From contig NZ_BPTV01000001.1 of the NCBI RefSeq assembly GCF_019973375.1, positions 1,302,001 through 1,366,000 of the forward strand: DNA of 64,000 nucleotides. Reading direction: 5' to 3'. The notes beneath the pieces were generated by a model. That model saw only the letters and a program-made list of their open reading frames with translations. It searched no databases and was not told the origin of the DNA. Source of the DNA: Prevotella lacticifex. Its GTDB lineage: Bacteria; Bacteroidota; Bacteroidia; Bacteroidales; Bacteroidaceae. Made by a program: the position numbers and the translations under genes. Below are positions 27,417 through 37,137 of the stretch, piece by piece. The first letter of the stretch is position 1. Each line of letters opens with the position of its first letter.

Positions 27417-28817
27417 TTAATTTCTTCCTCCGCCAAGAGCATAGTAGAGGTTGACCACCGATTGCATTTTGGCGAACTGGTCCTGGACTTGTGAGATCTG
27501 GGCGTTGAGGAGATTCTGCTCAGCGGTGATGACCTCAAGATACGTGCTTGAGCTTTGCTTGTACAACATCTGCGTCTGCTCGACGTTCTTCTTGAGCACC
27601 TCTATCTGCTTGCGCTCAAGTTTGTCGTTGGCATCGGCGGTGTTGTAGGCCACCAGTGCATTGCTTACTTCCGATCCTGCGGCGAGTACGCTCTGCTGCC
27701 ATGTATTCAGTGCCTGCTGGTACTGGTCCTTAGCTACGCGGAGACCGGCCTTCAGTTTGCCCTGCTGGAATATGGGCTGTACGAGGCTTCCAACGGCACT
27801 GAGCAGCAGTTTGCCTGGATTGACGAGACCGTTGCTGTTGCTCCATCCGCCGGTACCGGTGATTGTCAGCGATGGATAGAACCGTGAGCGGGCACTCTCT
27901 ATGCCATAGAAGCAGGAGGCGAGCGCCATCTCGTTGGCATGTACGTCAGGACGGTTGCTGAGGATGCTGGCACCGACCCCGCCGGAGAAATTCGTCGGCA
28001 GTGTCTGGTTGTCGAGCTTCCCGCGTGCTATGGCCTGTGCTGGCTCACCGATGAGCAGGCTCAGCGAGTTCTCTGTCTCGCGAATCGACTGCTTGAGCGT
28101 GTTGCTCTGGGTGAGCACGCTGTAGTAGGCTGCCTCCGCGCTCTGTACGCTTGTAGCCCGTGCTGAACCGTATTCCATCTGGAGTTTCATCATGTTCCAG
28201 GTGTCCTTGGTGAGGTCCTGCATGTTCTCTACAATCTCCATTTGCCTGTCGAGGCTCAGAAGAGTGTAGTAGAGGTTGGCCACATTACATATAAGCTGCG
28301 TCTTGACAGCTGTCTGATAATCCTGGCTCTGGAGCAGTGCAGCCTGCGCTGCCCGCTTCTGAGCCTTGATGTTTCCCCACAAGTCGACATTCCAGCTGGC
28401 CACTACCGGCAGGGTGTAGGCTTTGCTGGTTTCCGAGTGCGTGCCGAAGTGAGTGAGCGTTCCCTGCGGTGAGATGGCTACTGTCGGCAGGAAGGAGAGC
28501 TTAGCCGATTTCAGCTGTGCCTCGGCCATGTCGACATTGAGCACGGCGTTGAGAAGGTTGTTGTTGTTGTTCAGTGCCTTCTCGATGAGTGCTTGCAGCT
28601 GCGGGTCGGTGAATACCTCCTTCCATGGAAGATTGCCGAAGTCGCCGTTGCCTTCAAGTGTGGCATTGTCGTTGACAGGATCGCGCACGATACCCTCGGT
28701 GACGATGCTGTCGGGGCGCTCATACTTGCCGTAGAGCGAGTCGCTCCACTTCTTTACGCTTCCGCAGCTGCTCAGTGTGAGCACTGCGAGAGCTATGATG
28801 ATTGAGTTTTTCTTCAT
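27417..28817 (-). CDS. TolC/OprM-family outer-membrane efflux lipoprotein
   Basis: The 466-residue protein starts with a lipoprotein signal (MKKNSIIIALAVLTLSSC, lipobox LSSC at about 15-18). It contains the two repeated outer-membrane efflux domains with long amphipathic helices, as in the NodT/OprM group. NRPDVHANEMAL is the family's typical RPDV motif. It forms the trimeric outer-membrane exit duct for the AcrA-AcrB pump encoded upstream. An AAAGGAGA stretch about 10 bases before the ATG may act as a ribosome-binding site. The next gene, LpxA-like, follows after 18 bases. Confidence 0.93.
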   Translation of the reverse strand: MKKNSIIIALAVLTLSSCGSVKKWSDSLYGKYERPDSIVTEGIVRDPVNDNATLEGNGDFGNLPWKEVFTDPQLQALIEKALNNNNNLLNAVLNVDMAEAQLKSAKLSFLPTVAISPQGTLTHFGTHSETSKAYTLPVVASWNVDLWGNIKAQKRAAQAALLQSQDYQTAVKTQLICNVANLYYTLLSLDRQMEIVENMQDLTKDTWNMMKLQMEYGSARATSVQSAEAAYYSVLTQSNTLKQSIRETENSLSLLIGEPAQAIARGKLDNQTLPTNFSGGVGASILSNRPDVHANEMALASCFYGIESARSRFYPSLTITGTGGWSNSNGLVNPGKLLLSAVGSLVQPIFQQGKLKAGLRVAKDQYQQALNTWQQSVLAAGSEVSNALVAYNTADANDKLERKQIEVLKKNVEQTQMLYKQSSSTYLEVITAEQNLLNAQISQVQDQFAKMQSVVNLYYALGGGRN

Positions 28818-28832
28818 GTTGTTAAATCTCCT

Positions 28833-31800
28833 TTATTTCTTTTCAGAGGTTTTGTCAAAGAGTGCCTTGGCCTTCGGAAGGTACTGGGCAAGCTCGCGCT
28901 GGATGTCGTTCTCCTCGTCGTCGAACTTCATCGGGCGAATCTTCTCCTGAATGTGCTGGAAGAAGGCAAAGAGTGCCGGCACCACGAATATCTGGCAGAG
29001 AGTACCGATGAGCATACCTCCTACGGCAGCTGCACCGAGGGTCTGGTTACCGTTGCGTCCTACGCCCGATGCGAACATCAGCGGCAGCAGTCCGATGACC
29101 ATTGCGAGTGATGTCATGAGGATGGCTCGCAGACGTGCAGCCGAACCGAGGATTGCCGCATACTTTATGGCCATACCCATATTACGGCGCTCAAGGGCGT
29201 ACTGCACGATAAGGATGGCGTTCTTCGACAGCAGTCCGATGAGCATGATGAGCGATATCTGCATGTAGATGTCGTTAGAGTGGCCGAAGATATCGGTAAA
29301 GAGGAATGCTCCCGAAAGTCCGAACGGCAGTGACAGGATTACTGCGAACGGCAGCAGATAGCTCTCATACTGTGCACTGAGGATAAGGTATACGAATACC
29401 ATACAGAGTATGAAGATGAGTGCTGTGGAGTTGCTCGACTCCTGCTCCGAACGCGTCAGACCCGAGAAGTCGTAGCCGTATCCTGTGGGCAGCTTCTCTT
29501 TTGCGACCTCCTCAACGGCCTTGATGGCCTCACCCGATGAGTATCCGTCGGCCGGTGTGGCGTTGACGGTTATTGACGTGAAGAGGTTGAAGCGTGCGAT
29601 GTTGGACGGTCCGTAGACACGGCGCAGGGTGACGAACTCGCTCACCGGCGACATGCCGTTGGAAGTTCTGACATAGATGTTGTTCAGCCCGTTTTCGTTC
29701 ATACGGCTGGCCACGGTGCCCTGAATCATTACACGGAAGAGCTTGCCGTAAGCATTGTAGTTGCTGGCATAGAGACCACCGTAGTATCCCTGCAGAGCCG
29801 AGAGGATTGCCGCTGGTGATGTGCCGGCCTGTTTCGACTTGGCTACATCGACGTCGACCATATACTGCGGATAGTTAGGGTTGTATGACGTCATGGCGGT
29901 GGCAATCTCCGGACGTGCGTTGAGTGCTTTCAGGTAGTCCTGAGTAATGCTGAAGAACTTGTTAAGGTCGCCACCGGTCTTGTCCTGGAGCGAGAATGTC
30001 AGTCCGTTGGTAGCCGAGAATCCCGGCACCATTGGCGGAGCGAACGCCAAGATCTGCGCACCCTTGATGGTTGATGTCTGCTTGTAAATCATTCCGAGGA
30101 CCGATGTTGATGTTGTCGGGTCGATGAAGAGTCCGGCTATTCCTGCACCCGTGAATACACTCTTCAGTCGGTCGAAGAATCCGTACTCACGCTCGGCAAA
30201 CGGTTTCAGCTTGATGATGAACGTAGCTTGGTCGGAGCCCTGTCCGGCAATGAAGTTGTAACCCACAATCTGCTCCCTTCGCTCGATGTAAGGGTTGGAG
30301 GCCAACATGGCATCAATCTTGTCGGTAACCTTCTGCGTCTCCTCCTGAGATGTGCCAGGAGGCAGCGAGACGGTTGTAAACAGCGTACCGGTATCCTCGT
30401 CAGGGACGAGTCCTGTCTTCGTTGTCGACATGAGGACTGCGAGTGCAATGATACCTACGACCACTGCAATGGCAGGAATGGCTGGGCGGTTGATGACGTT
30501 CTCAACGCCCTTGCGGTACTTGTTCTGAATTTTGTTATACTGAACGTTGAATCCTTCGTGGAAGCGGTCGATGAAACTCTTCTTCTTCTCCACTTCATCC
30601 TCGCTGTGAGGTTTAAGGAAGATGGCGCAGAGGGCCGGCGAAAGCGTCAGTGCGTTGACAGCCGAGATGACGATTGACACGGCCATCGTGATACCGAACT
30701 CGCGGTAGAATGTTCCTGATGTTCCGCTCATGAACGACACCGGCACGAACACAGCCGACATCACAAGGGTAATGGAGATGATGGCACCGGAAATTTCGTT
30801 CATGGCATCGATGGATGCTGTGAGGGCACTCTTGTAGCCCTGGTCGAGTTTGGCGTGTACAGCCTCGACGACGACGATGGCATCATCGACGACGATGGCG
30901 ATAGCCAACAACAGGGCCGACAGCGTCAGAAGGTTCACCGAGAATCCGAAGACCCAAAGGAAGAAGAATGTTCCGATGAGTGCCACCGGTACGGCAATCA
31001 TAGGGATGAGTGTCGAACGGAAGTCCTGCAGGAAGATGTAAACTACCAGGAATACGAGCAGCAGGGTGATGATAAGCGTTCTGACCACCTCGGCAATAGA
31101 CGCGAAGAGGAACTCCGTGACATCCTGCTCAATGGTGTACTTCATCCCCGGAGGCATGCTCTTCTGTGCCTCGGCGAGGGCTGCTTTCACGTCGGTGGCG
31201 ATGTTTGTGGCGTTAGATCCTGCAATCTGCTGGACCATACCCATGACTGCCGGTTTGCCGTTGTTCTTCAGGAACACGTTGTACATCAGCTGCCCCTGCT
31301 CAATCTTTGCCACATCGCGCAGATGGAGTGTCTGACCGTTGAGGTTGCTCGAGATAATAATATTACCGTATTCCTCCGGAGTCTTCAGACGGCCTTTGTA
31401 GCGCATGACGTACTCGTAGCTCATATCTGAGTTCTCACCGAATGAACCCGGGGCAGCCTCGATGTTCTGCTCGGCAAGAGCCTGTGAGATGTCGGAAGGA
31501 ACAAGGCCGTAAGTCTTCATCTTTGCCGGGTCGAGCCATATACGCATGGAGTAGTCGGATGTTGATGGCGTCTGCACGTCACCGACACCGCTGATACGCT
31601 TGATCATCGGCACGATGTTGATGTTGTTGTAGTTGGTAAGGAATTTACCGTCGTATCGGCCGTCATCAGTGGTCAGGGAGTACATGATGACGTTTGATGT
31701 CTGTCGCTTCGACACCGTTACACCAACTCGTGTTACCTCGGCCGGGAGCAGAGCCTGGGCCTGCGACACACGGTTCTGGACGTTGACGGCAGCCATATCA

Positions 31801-32102
31801 GGGTTGGAGCCCTGCTTGAAGTACACGGTAATCATGGCCATACCGGAGTTTGTGGCCGTAGAGGTCATATAAGTCATGTTCTCAACACCGTTGATGCTTT
31901 CCTCAAGCGGTGTGATGACAGAATTCAGAACGGTCTGAGCGTCAGCTCCGGTGTATGTCGTCGACACCATGATGGTTGGCGGTGCAATGTCCGGATACTG
32001 CTCAATAGGCAGGCTCACCAATCCAATCGTACCCAGGAGCACGAAGAATATGGAAACGACCGTGGAGAGTACCGGCCTCTTTATAAAATTAGTAAATGAC
32101 AT
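28833..32102 (-). CDS. RND efflux pump inner-membrane protein, AcrB-type (HAE1)
   Basis: The 1089-residue protein matches hydrophobe/amphiphile efflux RND pumps. It starts FIKRPVLSTVVSIFFVLLG with SLPIEQYPDIAPP and has 12 membrane segments in two halves with two large periplasmic loops. VDDAIVVVEAV carries the paired Asp of the proton relay in helix 4. It exports amphiphilic compounds using the proton gradient, with AcrA and the TolC-like protein. It starts 23 bases after acrA. The drug range cannot be predicted. Confidence 0.95.
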   Translation of the reverse strand: MSFTNFIKRPVLSTVVSIFFVLLGTIGLVSLPIEQYPDIAPPTIMVSTTYTGADAQTVLNSVITPLEESINGVENMTYMTSTATNSGMAMITVYFKQGSNPDMAAVNVQNRVSQAQALLPAEVTRVGVTVSKRQTSNVIMYSLTTDDGRYDGKFLTNYNNINIVPMIKRISGVGDVQTPSTSDYSMRIWLDPAKMKTYGLVPSDISQALAEQNIEAAPGSFGENSDMSYEYVMRYKGRLKTPEEYGNIIISSNLNGQTLHLRDVAKIEQGQLMYNVFLKNNGKPAVMGMVQQIAGSNATNIATDVKAALAEAQKSMPPGMKYTIEQDVTEFLFASIAEVVRTLIITLLLVFLVVYIFLQDFRSTLIPMIAVPVALIGTFFFLWVFGFSVNLLTLSALLLAIAIVVDDAIVVVEAVHAKLDQGYKSALTASIDAMNEISGAIISITLVMSAVFVPVSFMSGTSGTFYREFGITMAVSIVISAVNALTLSPALCAIFLKPHSEDEVEKKKSFIDRFHEGFNVQYNKIQNKYRKGVENVINRPAIPAIAVVVGIIALAVLMSTTKTGLVPDEDTGTLFTTVSLPPGTSQEETQKVTDKIDAMLASNPYIERREQIVGYNFIAGQGSDQATFIIKLKPFAEREYGFFDRLKSVFTGAGIAGLFIDPTTSTSVLGMIYKQTSTIKGAQILAFAPPMVPGFSATNGLTFSLQDKTGGDLNKFFSITQDYLKALNARPEIATAMTSYNPNYPQYMVDVDVAKSKQAGTSPAAILSALQGYYGGLYASNYNAYGKLFRVMIQGTVASRMNENGLNNIYVRTSNGMSPVSEFVTLRRVYGPSNIARFNLFTSITVNATPADGYSSGEAIKAVEEVAKEKLPTGYGYDFSGLTRSEQESSNSTALIFILCMVFVYLILSAQYESYLLPFAVILSLPFGLSGAFLFTDIFGHSNDIYMQISLIMLIGLLSKNAILIVQYALERRNMGMAIKYAAILGSAARLRAILMTSLAMVIGLLPLMFASGVGRNGNQTLGAAAVGGMLIGTLCQIFVVPALFAFFQHIQEKIRPMKFDDEENDIQRELAQYLPKAKALFDKTSEKK

Positions 32103-32125
32103 AAAAATTCTACTTTAAGTTTGAT

Positions 32126-33421
32126 TTATTTATCGTCGTCCTTTCCGGTCATGGCATCAAGGAATCCACCGGCAGTGCTCTGCTTCTCACCAAGTTTCTC
32201 TGCCTTCTTGATGTCTTCATTGTACTGGCTCTCGGTGACGGCCTTGATAGCAGCACCGTCAGTGAGTGAGGAAAGTCCCTGAGAGACAATCTTGTCGCCC
32301 ATCTTCAGACCGCCTGTGACGATATAGTTCTTTCCGTCGTTCTGCGGATTGACCTGAATCTCAGTGTAATGGACTTTGTTGTTTCCGTCAACCTTGTAGA
32401 CGAAAATCTTGTCCTGAACCTGAATAGTTGCATTCTGAGGTATGACGATAGCATTATTGTTGTTCTGTGCGACGACGATAGACCCTGATCCACCGCTCTT
32501 GAGCAGATGGTTAGGATTGGAGAAGCGTGCAATGACGCTCACTGTTCCCGTTGTGGGGTCGATGAGTCCGCTGGCCTTTACGACGGTACCCTCATGATCG
32601 TAGATGGAACCGTCGGCAAGCATCAGCTGTACTGATGGGAAGTCGCGGAGAGCGTTCTGGATATTGCCGTCGGTACGTGCGAGCTTTAGAATGTCGCTCT
32701 CGGTCATGGAGAAGTACACCTCCACGGTGTTGTTGTCGGAGATGGTAGTCACGGGGTCGGCCGATGAGGGGCTCACGAGAGCACCCACCTTGTACGGCAG
32801 ACTGCCCACGTAACCGCTGGCCGGACTCTTGACATAGCAGAAGCTGAGGTTCTCCTTGGCTGTTGCCAGGGCAGCCTGAGCCTGTTTCACTGCGGCACGC
32901 GCAGCCTCCACCTGAGTGCGGGCTGAGTTGAGTGAGGCTTCGGCGGTCTCATAGGAGTTGCGGGCTGTCTGAAGCTCATAGCTTCCGATGACTTTATTAT
33001 TATACAGCTGCTTGCTGTTGGTGTAAGTCAGACGGGCTGTGCTGCACTGAGCAGATGCCGACCGTACACCGGCCTCAGCAGTCTGAACCTGAGCCATGGC
33101 TGAGTTGACACCGGCCTGAGCCTGACGGACAGCGGCCTGATAAGTCTCGTTATCGATGACAAAGAGCACCTGACCGGCACGGACGTACTGGCCCTCGTGA
33201 ACATTGAGTTTCGTGATGAATCCTGAAACCTTCGGACGAACCTGCACATCCTGAATACCTTTGATTGTGGCAGGGTAGGTGGTGTTGAGCTGCGCGTTGG
33301 AAGCTCCGATTGTAATCGTAGGATATTCGTTACTCGTAGGCAGCTGTGGCTTGCCACCACCACAGCTCGTAAGAACCACTGCAATGGCAACAGCGATAAT
33401 TAGGAAAATGTTTTTCTTCAT
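32126..33421 (-). CDS. RND efflux periplasmic adaptor lipoprotein, AcrA-type
   Basis: The 431-residue protein has a lipoprotein signal (MKKNIFLIIAVAIAVVLTSC). The barrel-sandwich lipoyl half-motif follows (VSGFITKLNVHEGQYVRAGQVLFVID), then an Ala/Gln-rich coiled-coil hairpin (about 85-190) and the membrane-proximal domain. It links AcrB to the outer-membrane duct. The C-terminal tail is charged (GKDDDK). It is the first gene of acrA-acrB-tolC-lpxA-like, with a leader of about 110 bases and a -7 box at 33536-33543. No regulator gene is adjacent. Confidence 0.94.
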   Translation of the reverse strand: MKKNIFLIIAVAIAVVLTSCGGGKPQLPTSNEYPTITIGASNAQLNTTYPATIKGIQDVQVRPKVSGFITKLNVHEGQYVRAGQVLFVIDNETYQAAVRQAQAGVNSAMAQVQTAEAGVRSASAQCSTARLTYTNSKQLYNNKVIGSYELQTARNSYETAEASLNSARTQVEAARAAVKQAQAALATAKENLSFCYVKSPASGYVGSLPYKVGALVSPSSADPVTTISDNNTVEVYFSMTESDILKLARTDGNIQNALRDFPSVQLMLADGSIYDHEGTVVKASGLIDPTTGTVSVIARFSNPNHLLKSGGSGSIVVAQNNNNAIVIPQNATIQVQDKIFVYKVDGNNKVHYTEIQVNPQNDGKNYIVTGGLKMGDKIVSQGLSSLTDGAAIKAVTESQYNEDIKKAEKLGEKQSTAGGFLDAMTGKDDDK

Positions 33422-33535
33422 ACCTTTTATTAATGTGTTTATTTTTTCTTCTTTACCTAATATGGTTACATGTATTCTCTTACCTTAGAATCTCTTAATA
33501 GTGAAAACTAAATAACACTCTTCGGTTTTCGTATG

Positions 33536-33543
33536 CAAAAGTA
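33536..33543 (-). promoter_or_regulatory. -7 box of the efflux operon
   Basis: Minus-strand TACTTTTG, about 114 bases before the acrA start. Confidence 0.65.
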
Positions 33544-33646
33544 GTAATTATTATTTATCAATGTGAACGTGGGGTTTATCTTTTAACAATAATTATGTGG
33601 GGAAAGCCGTATTTCACGTTTAATTTGCCATTTTAATGAAATATTT

Positions 33647-33677
33647 TTGCTCACATCGGAAAATGTTTGTACATTTG
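33647..33677 (+). promoter_or_regulatory. rpoD promoter with -33 and -7 elements
   Basis: TTG at 33647-33649 and TACATTTG at 33670-33677, 20 bases apart. The primary sigma gene therefore appears to use the promoter type it recognises. Confidence 0.7.
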
Positions 33678-33699
33678 CAGTAATAAAGCCTACCTGACA

Positions 33700-34560
33700 A
33701 TGAGACAACTTAAAATTACTAAATCTATAACGAATCGGGAGAGTGCCTCTCTCGAAAAATACTTACAGGAGATTGGTCATGAGCGTATGATCTCCACTGA
33801 CGAGGAAGTGGCCTTGGCCCAGCGCATAAAGCAGGGTGACAGCAGTGCTCTTGAGGAGCTTACACGTGCCAATCTTCGTTTTGTGGTCTCTGTAGCCAAA
33901 CAATATCAGAATCAGGGTCTGAGTCTGCCCGACCTTATCAATGAGGGCAACCTCGGGCTGATAAAGGCTGCTCAGCGCTTCGACGAGACGCGGGGATTCA
34001 AGTTCATATCCTACGCCGTCTGGTGGATACGTCAGAGCATCCTTCAGGCCATTGCCGAGCAGAGCCGTTTGGTCAGGCTCCCGCTCAACCAAGTGGGGTC
34101 GGTTAATAAGGTCAACCGTGCTGCTAACAAGTTTGAGCAGGTCTATGAGCGCAGACCCAGTGCCGAAGAGCTTGCCAGTGATGTCAATCTACCGGAGGAA
34201 AAAGTCGAAAGGGCGATGAAATCCCACTCGCGGCATGTATCCGTCGACGCGCCCTTTGCCGACGATGATGGCGGATCGCTGCTCGATGTCTTGCCGAACG
34301 GTAATATTCCCGACACCGACAGACCGCTTATTCAGGAGAGTCTGCGCGAGGAAGTGTCGAGGGTGCTGATGCATTTAAGCGATAGGGAACGCGCTGTGAT
34401 AGAGGCTTATTTCGGACTGGGGCAGCCGGAGCTTACCCTTGAGGAGATAGCCGAAAAGTACGGATTGACGCGCGAGCGCGTCCGCCAGATAAAGGAAAAG
34501 GCCATACGCAGGCTGAGGCACAAGACGAAGAATGAACTACTCAAGTCCTTTTTAGGATAA
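33700..34560 (+). CDS. rpoD: Primary sigma-70 factor RpoD/SigA, short Bacteroidetes type
   Basis: The 286-residue protein begins [21 protein letters not shown] and has regions 1.2 to 4.2 without region 1.1, as in Bacteroidetes primary sigma factors. Region 2 contains [34 protein letters not shown], and region 3 the KVNRA and RRPSAEEL stretches. Region 4.2 ends [18 protein letters not shown]. It directs RNA polymerase to TAnnTTTG promoters. ATG at 33700 is used because the upstream ATG lies inside the promoter. A small secreted-protein gene follows 31 bases later. Confidence 0.96.
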   Translation: MRQLKITKSITNRESASLEKYLQEIGHERMISTDEEVALAQRIKQGDSSALEELTRANLRFVVSVAKQYQNQGLSLPDLINEGNLGLIKAAQRFDETRGFKFISYAVWWIRQSILQAIAEQSRLVRLPLNQVGSVNKVNRAANKFEQVYERRPSAEELASDVNLPEEKVERAMKSHSRHVSVDAPFADDDGGSLLDVLPNGNIPDTDRPLIQESLREEVSRVLMHLSDRERAVIEAYFGLGQPELTLEEIAEKYGLTRERVRQIKEKAIRRLRHKTKNELLKSFLG

Positions 34561-34591
34561 ATAACAATATTACAATACGAAAAGAAAGATT

Positions 34592-35137
34592 ATGCGATTT
34601 TTAAGGGGTATACTATTGTCAGTAATGTTTCTTGCTGTACTCTCGGTCTCGGCTAAGGGCAGCAGGAAGCAGACCGTATATATGTTCGGTTTCTCGGCGT
34701 CATTCAATGATTCCATCGTCTACTTCACGCCGATAGAGGAGGTGCAGGCTTATATCGCCAACGACAGAACCCATTTCCTCGTTGCCAGGGAGCAGTATTC
34801 CTATCAGCTGCGGAATTATTTCGAAAACCGCGGACAGTTGCACCGCACCTGTGTGACCATCTATGACGTCGACAGAAAAAAGATTGAGAAGAAATTCCAG
34901 AACTTGAAGGAGAAATATACGGTGAAGTCGAAGAAAGACTTTGATGTAGTCACACTTGCAGAAAGTGATTTCAAGTTTGAGACGGTGTCGCCCGAGGAGG
35001 GCACAGTATATGTCGACAGTCAGACGGCGGAGGAAGAGGCAAAGAAGCCCCGCAAACACCGTGGACCCAAGGGACCAAAGCCCGATGGCGATATGAACGG
35101 ACGCCCCGATAAACCCATGACTGATGCAGGCAAATAA
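34592..35137 (+). CDS. Secreted protein of unknown function
   Basis: The 181-residue protein has a signal peptide (MRFLRGILLSVMFLAVLSVSA) and no recognised domain. The mature part has a short globular region (about 25-135) rich in aromatic residues and ends in a Lys/Pro/Gly-rich, probably disordered tail (KKPRKHRGPKGPKPDGD). Its 3' end overlaps the HPr-kinase-like gene by 14 bases, so it belongs to the cluster of four genes after rpoD. It could be a substrate of that cluster, but nothing in the sequence proves this. Confidence 0.7.
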   Translation: MRFLRGILLSVMFLAVLSVSAKGSRKQTVYMFGFSASFNDSIVYFTPIEEVQAYIANDRTHFLVAREQYSYQLRNYFENRGQLHRTCVTIYDVDRKKIEKKFQNLKEKYTVKSKKDFDVVTLAESDFKFETVSPEEGTVYVDSQTAEEEAKKPRKHRGPKGPKPDGDMNGRPDKPMTDAGK

Positions 35138-36008
35138 CTATATCATCGCACGGTTCGGGGTCAGCATTACTTTTGCCGATTCTCCCATCAACGACTCCCG
35201 GCTGATTGGTTCTTTCGAGCCGTTCAGAACTTCTGTTCCCGCTGATGACAAGCTGTTCAGTCTCGATGTTGACGACGCGGTGCGCCCCGTACCCAAGGAT
35301 CAGCGTCATCGCATACGCCGTTTCGACACCGGCAACGGCGATACCATTGTCGACAAACTCGAGGATGGCGGCTATCAGTATATTATCAAGGATATAGAGG
35401 GTGCCGACTGCTGTCTGCTCATCACCGATAAGGACTTCGTGAATTGTCGGTGTGCGCTGAACGGAACACCGGAGATGCGCCGTTTCGGCCTTAACAGTGC
35501 GCTGATGCTCGTCCTGGCTTTTGCCGGCGCGAGGCGTCAGACACTCCTTCTGCATGCCTCTCTCGTGAGATGCAAGGGTAAGGGCTACGCTTTCATTGCC
35601 AAGAGCGGGACCGGAAAGAGCACGCAGGTGAGTAACTGGATGAGGTACATTCCGGGGTGTGACATCATGAACGACGATAACCCCATAGTGCGTATCATCG
35701 ACGGAAAGCCCATAATCTTCGGATGCCCATGGAGTGGAAAGACTCCCTGCTACCGCAATGTGGAGGCCCCGTTAGGGGCTATTACCCGCATCGACCGTGC
35801 CGATAAGAACTTTGTGGAGGCTCTGTCGCCGATAGAGGCCTTTGCCAGTGTACTGCCGAGTTGCTCGTCAATGAAGTGGGATTCAGATATTTACAGTTCT
35901 ATCTGCGATACAGTAACGCGCATTATTGAAACGACAGGTATCTACATTTTGCACTGTCTGCCCGACAAAGAGTCGGCAGAGGCATGCTATAAAGCTATAG
36001 TACGATGA
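35124..36008 (+). CDS. HPr-kinase-like P-loop protein
   Basis: The 294-residue protein has a C-terminal ATPase core like that of HPr serine kinase. LLLHASLVRCKGKGYAFI leads into the P-loop KSGTGKST (about 160-167). The conserved MNDDNPIVRI (Asp pair) and GCPWSGKT elements follow. The N-terminal half (about 1-135) is not recognised. Proteins of this type occur with PqqD-like proteins in peptide-modification clusters, including kinases of lasso peptides, as well as in simple carbon regulation. No HPr gene is seen in the window. It overlaps the genes on either side (14 bases upstream, 4 bases downstream), indicating tight coupling. Confidence 0.75.
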   Translation: MQANNYIIARFGVSITFADSPINDSRLIGSFEPFRTSVPADDKLFSLDVDDAVRPVPKDQRHRIRRFDTGNGDTIVDKLEDGGYQYIIKDIEGADCCLLITDKDFVNCRCALNGTPEMRRFGLNSALMLVLAFAGARRQTLLLHASLVRCKGKGYAFIAKSGTGKSTQVSNWMRYIPGCDIMNDDNPIVRIIDGKPIIFGCPWSGKTPCYRNVEAPLGAITRIDRADKNFVEALSPIEAFASVLPSCSSMKWDSDIYSSICDTVTRIIETTGIYILHCLPDKESAEACYKAIVR

Positions 36009-36484
36009 ATGGTAGAGTGAAGAATCAAGTTGTCTTAAGCAATGCAGAGTTTCTTCCCGAGGTGGTGCGTATGCTCAACGATGGCCATACGGTGACTATA
36101 AACCTCAAGGGATATTCCATGCGTCCGTTCCTCGAGAATGAACGTGACAAGGCATTGCTGACCAAGGCTGTAAACCCAAAGGTGGGCGATCCGGTTCTTG
36201 CCGAAGTGGGTCCCGGCGTCTTTGTCCTTCACAGGATAATAGCTATCGACGGCGAAAATGTCACTCTTCGTGGCGACGGCAATCTCGGTTGTGAGCACTG
36301 CAAGATGAAGTGCGTTTACGGTGCTGTGGTAGGCTTCTATCGTAAGGGACGGTCAAAGCTCGACCGCACCGATGCTATGAAGTGGAAAGTGTACTCCTGG
36401 ATATGGATGCGGCTTTATCCTGTCCGGAGGTATCTGCTTGCTATCTACCGCCGCGTTTATGATTTACGAAATAAGAGAAAATAA
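36005..36484 (+). CDS. S24/S26 signal-peptidase-like protein
   Basis: The 159-residue protein has the serine motif GYSMRPFL (Ser38) and a following VLHRI (His76), with GDGNLGCEHC near 90-99. The Ser and His placement resembles the ER/SipW branch of signal peptidases, which uses Ser-His rather than Ser-Lys. No clear N-terminal membrane anchor is present; a hydrophobic WSWIWMRLYPVRRYLLAIY-like stretch lies near the C-terminus (about 130-148). It overlaps the kinase-like gene by 4 bases and is 3 bases from the PqqD-like gene. It may cleave a modified peptide or the secreted protein of the cluster (inference). Confidence 0.72.
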   Translation: MNGRVKNQVVLSNAEFLPEVVRMLNDGHTVTINLKGYSMRPFLENERDKALLTKAVNPKVGDPVLAEVGPGVFVLHRIIAIDGENVTLRGDGNLGCEHCKMKCVYGAVVGFYRKGRSKLDRTDAMKWKVYSWIWMRLYPVRRYLLAIYRRVYDLRNKRK

Positions 36485-36487
36485 AAT

Positions 36488-36889
36488 ATGAAGACTAAAC
36501 AAGGATTTAACTTGCGCAATGTTTGTGGTCAGGACTTGATTGTTGCTGAGGGTGAGGAGAATATCGACTTCAGTTATATCATAAGCATGAACGAGTCGTC
36601 GGCTTATCTGTGGACCAAACTACAGCAGATGGACAGCTTTACGGTGGAGGATATGGCCGAGCTTATCCTTCGTGTCTATGATGTTGATTTGGATACTGCC
36701 ATCTCCGACTGTGAGACTCTTGCAGCCCAATGGGCGCAGATAGGTATCATTGAGGGTGATGATGTTCCTAAGGTCAGTGTCACTACCATCAACCATGTTG
36801 ATATGGGCGATGGCAATGATGATAAAAAGAAAGAAGGGGATACTGTCAAGCACCGCTCCTTCTTCGGCCGTCTGTTCCGCAGAAAATAG
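36488..36889 (+). CDS. PqqD-like peptide-binding protein
   Basis: The 133-residue protein has a PqqD-like domain (about 1-90): FNLRNVCGQDLIVAEG, the ISMNESSAYLWTKL helix where ISLNETA-W-L is usual, and the DTAISDCETLAAQWAQIGII end. PqqD domains hold precursor peptides for modifying enzymes in RiPP pathways. A charged tail (about 100-133, ending FFGRLFRRK) follows. No radical SAM, asparagine-synthetase or transporter gene of a RiPP pathway is next to it. A tandem duplication begins at its stop codon. Confidence 0.75.
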   Translation: MKTKQGFNLRNVCGQDLIVAEGEENIDFSYIISMNESSAYLWTKLQQMDSFTVEDMAELILRVYDVDLDTAISDCETLAAQWAQIGIIEGDDVPKVSVTTINHVDMGDGNDDKKKEGDTVKHRSFFGRLFRRK

Positions 36890-36980
36890 CGTCTGCGGTC
36901 TGTCAACTGCCGTTTTCAGTCGTCAGTTCCATAGAGAATAGCTGCTGCGGTCAGTCAACTGTCTTTTTAGTCGTCAGTTC
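36885..36980 (+). repeat. Tandem duplication at the end of the PqqD-like gene
   Basis: Two copies of about 45 bases (36885-36929 and 36937-36980) share AATAGC, TGCGGTC, GTCAACTG and AGTCGTCAGTTC blocks at a 52-base period. The first copy includes the stop codon. Confidence 0.7.
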
Positions 36981-37078
36981 AAACATAAGATTCCAGGTCC
37001 CAGTTGCATGTGGCAACGGTTCTTTCATTAGCCAGCATTATTATGTGAGAATTAAGGAACTATAGGGGAATACCGGCA

Positions 37079-37115
37079 ACAAGATGTAAGAATAATTCAT
37101 TCTGTCTTACGTCTT
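37079..37115 (+). terminator. Terminator-like hairpin after the PqqD-like gene
   Basis: CAAGATGTAAGA pairs with TCTTACGTCTTG (one wobble, 12 pairs) around a short loop. The following TGTTGTCTTTG is only moderately T-rich. Nothing else is seen between 36981 and 37137. Confidence 0.5.
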
Positions 37116-37137
37116 GTGTTGTCTTTGTACCATATTG

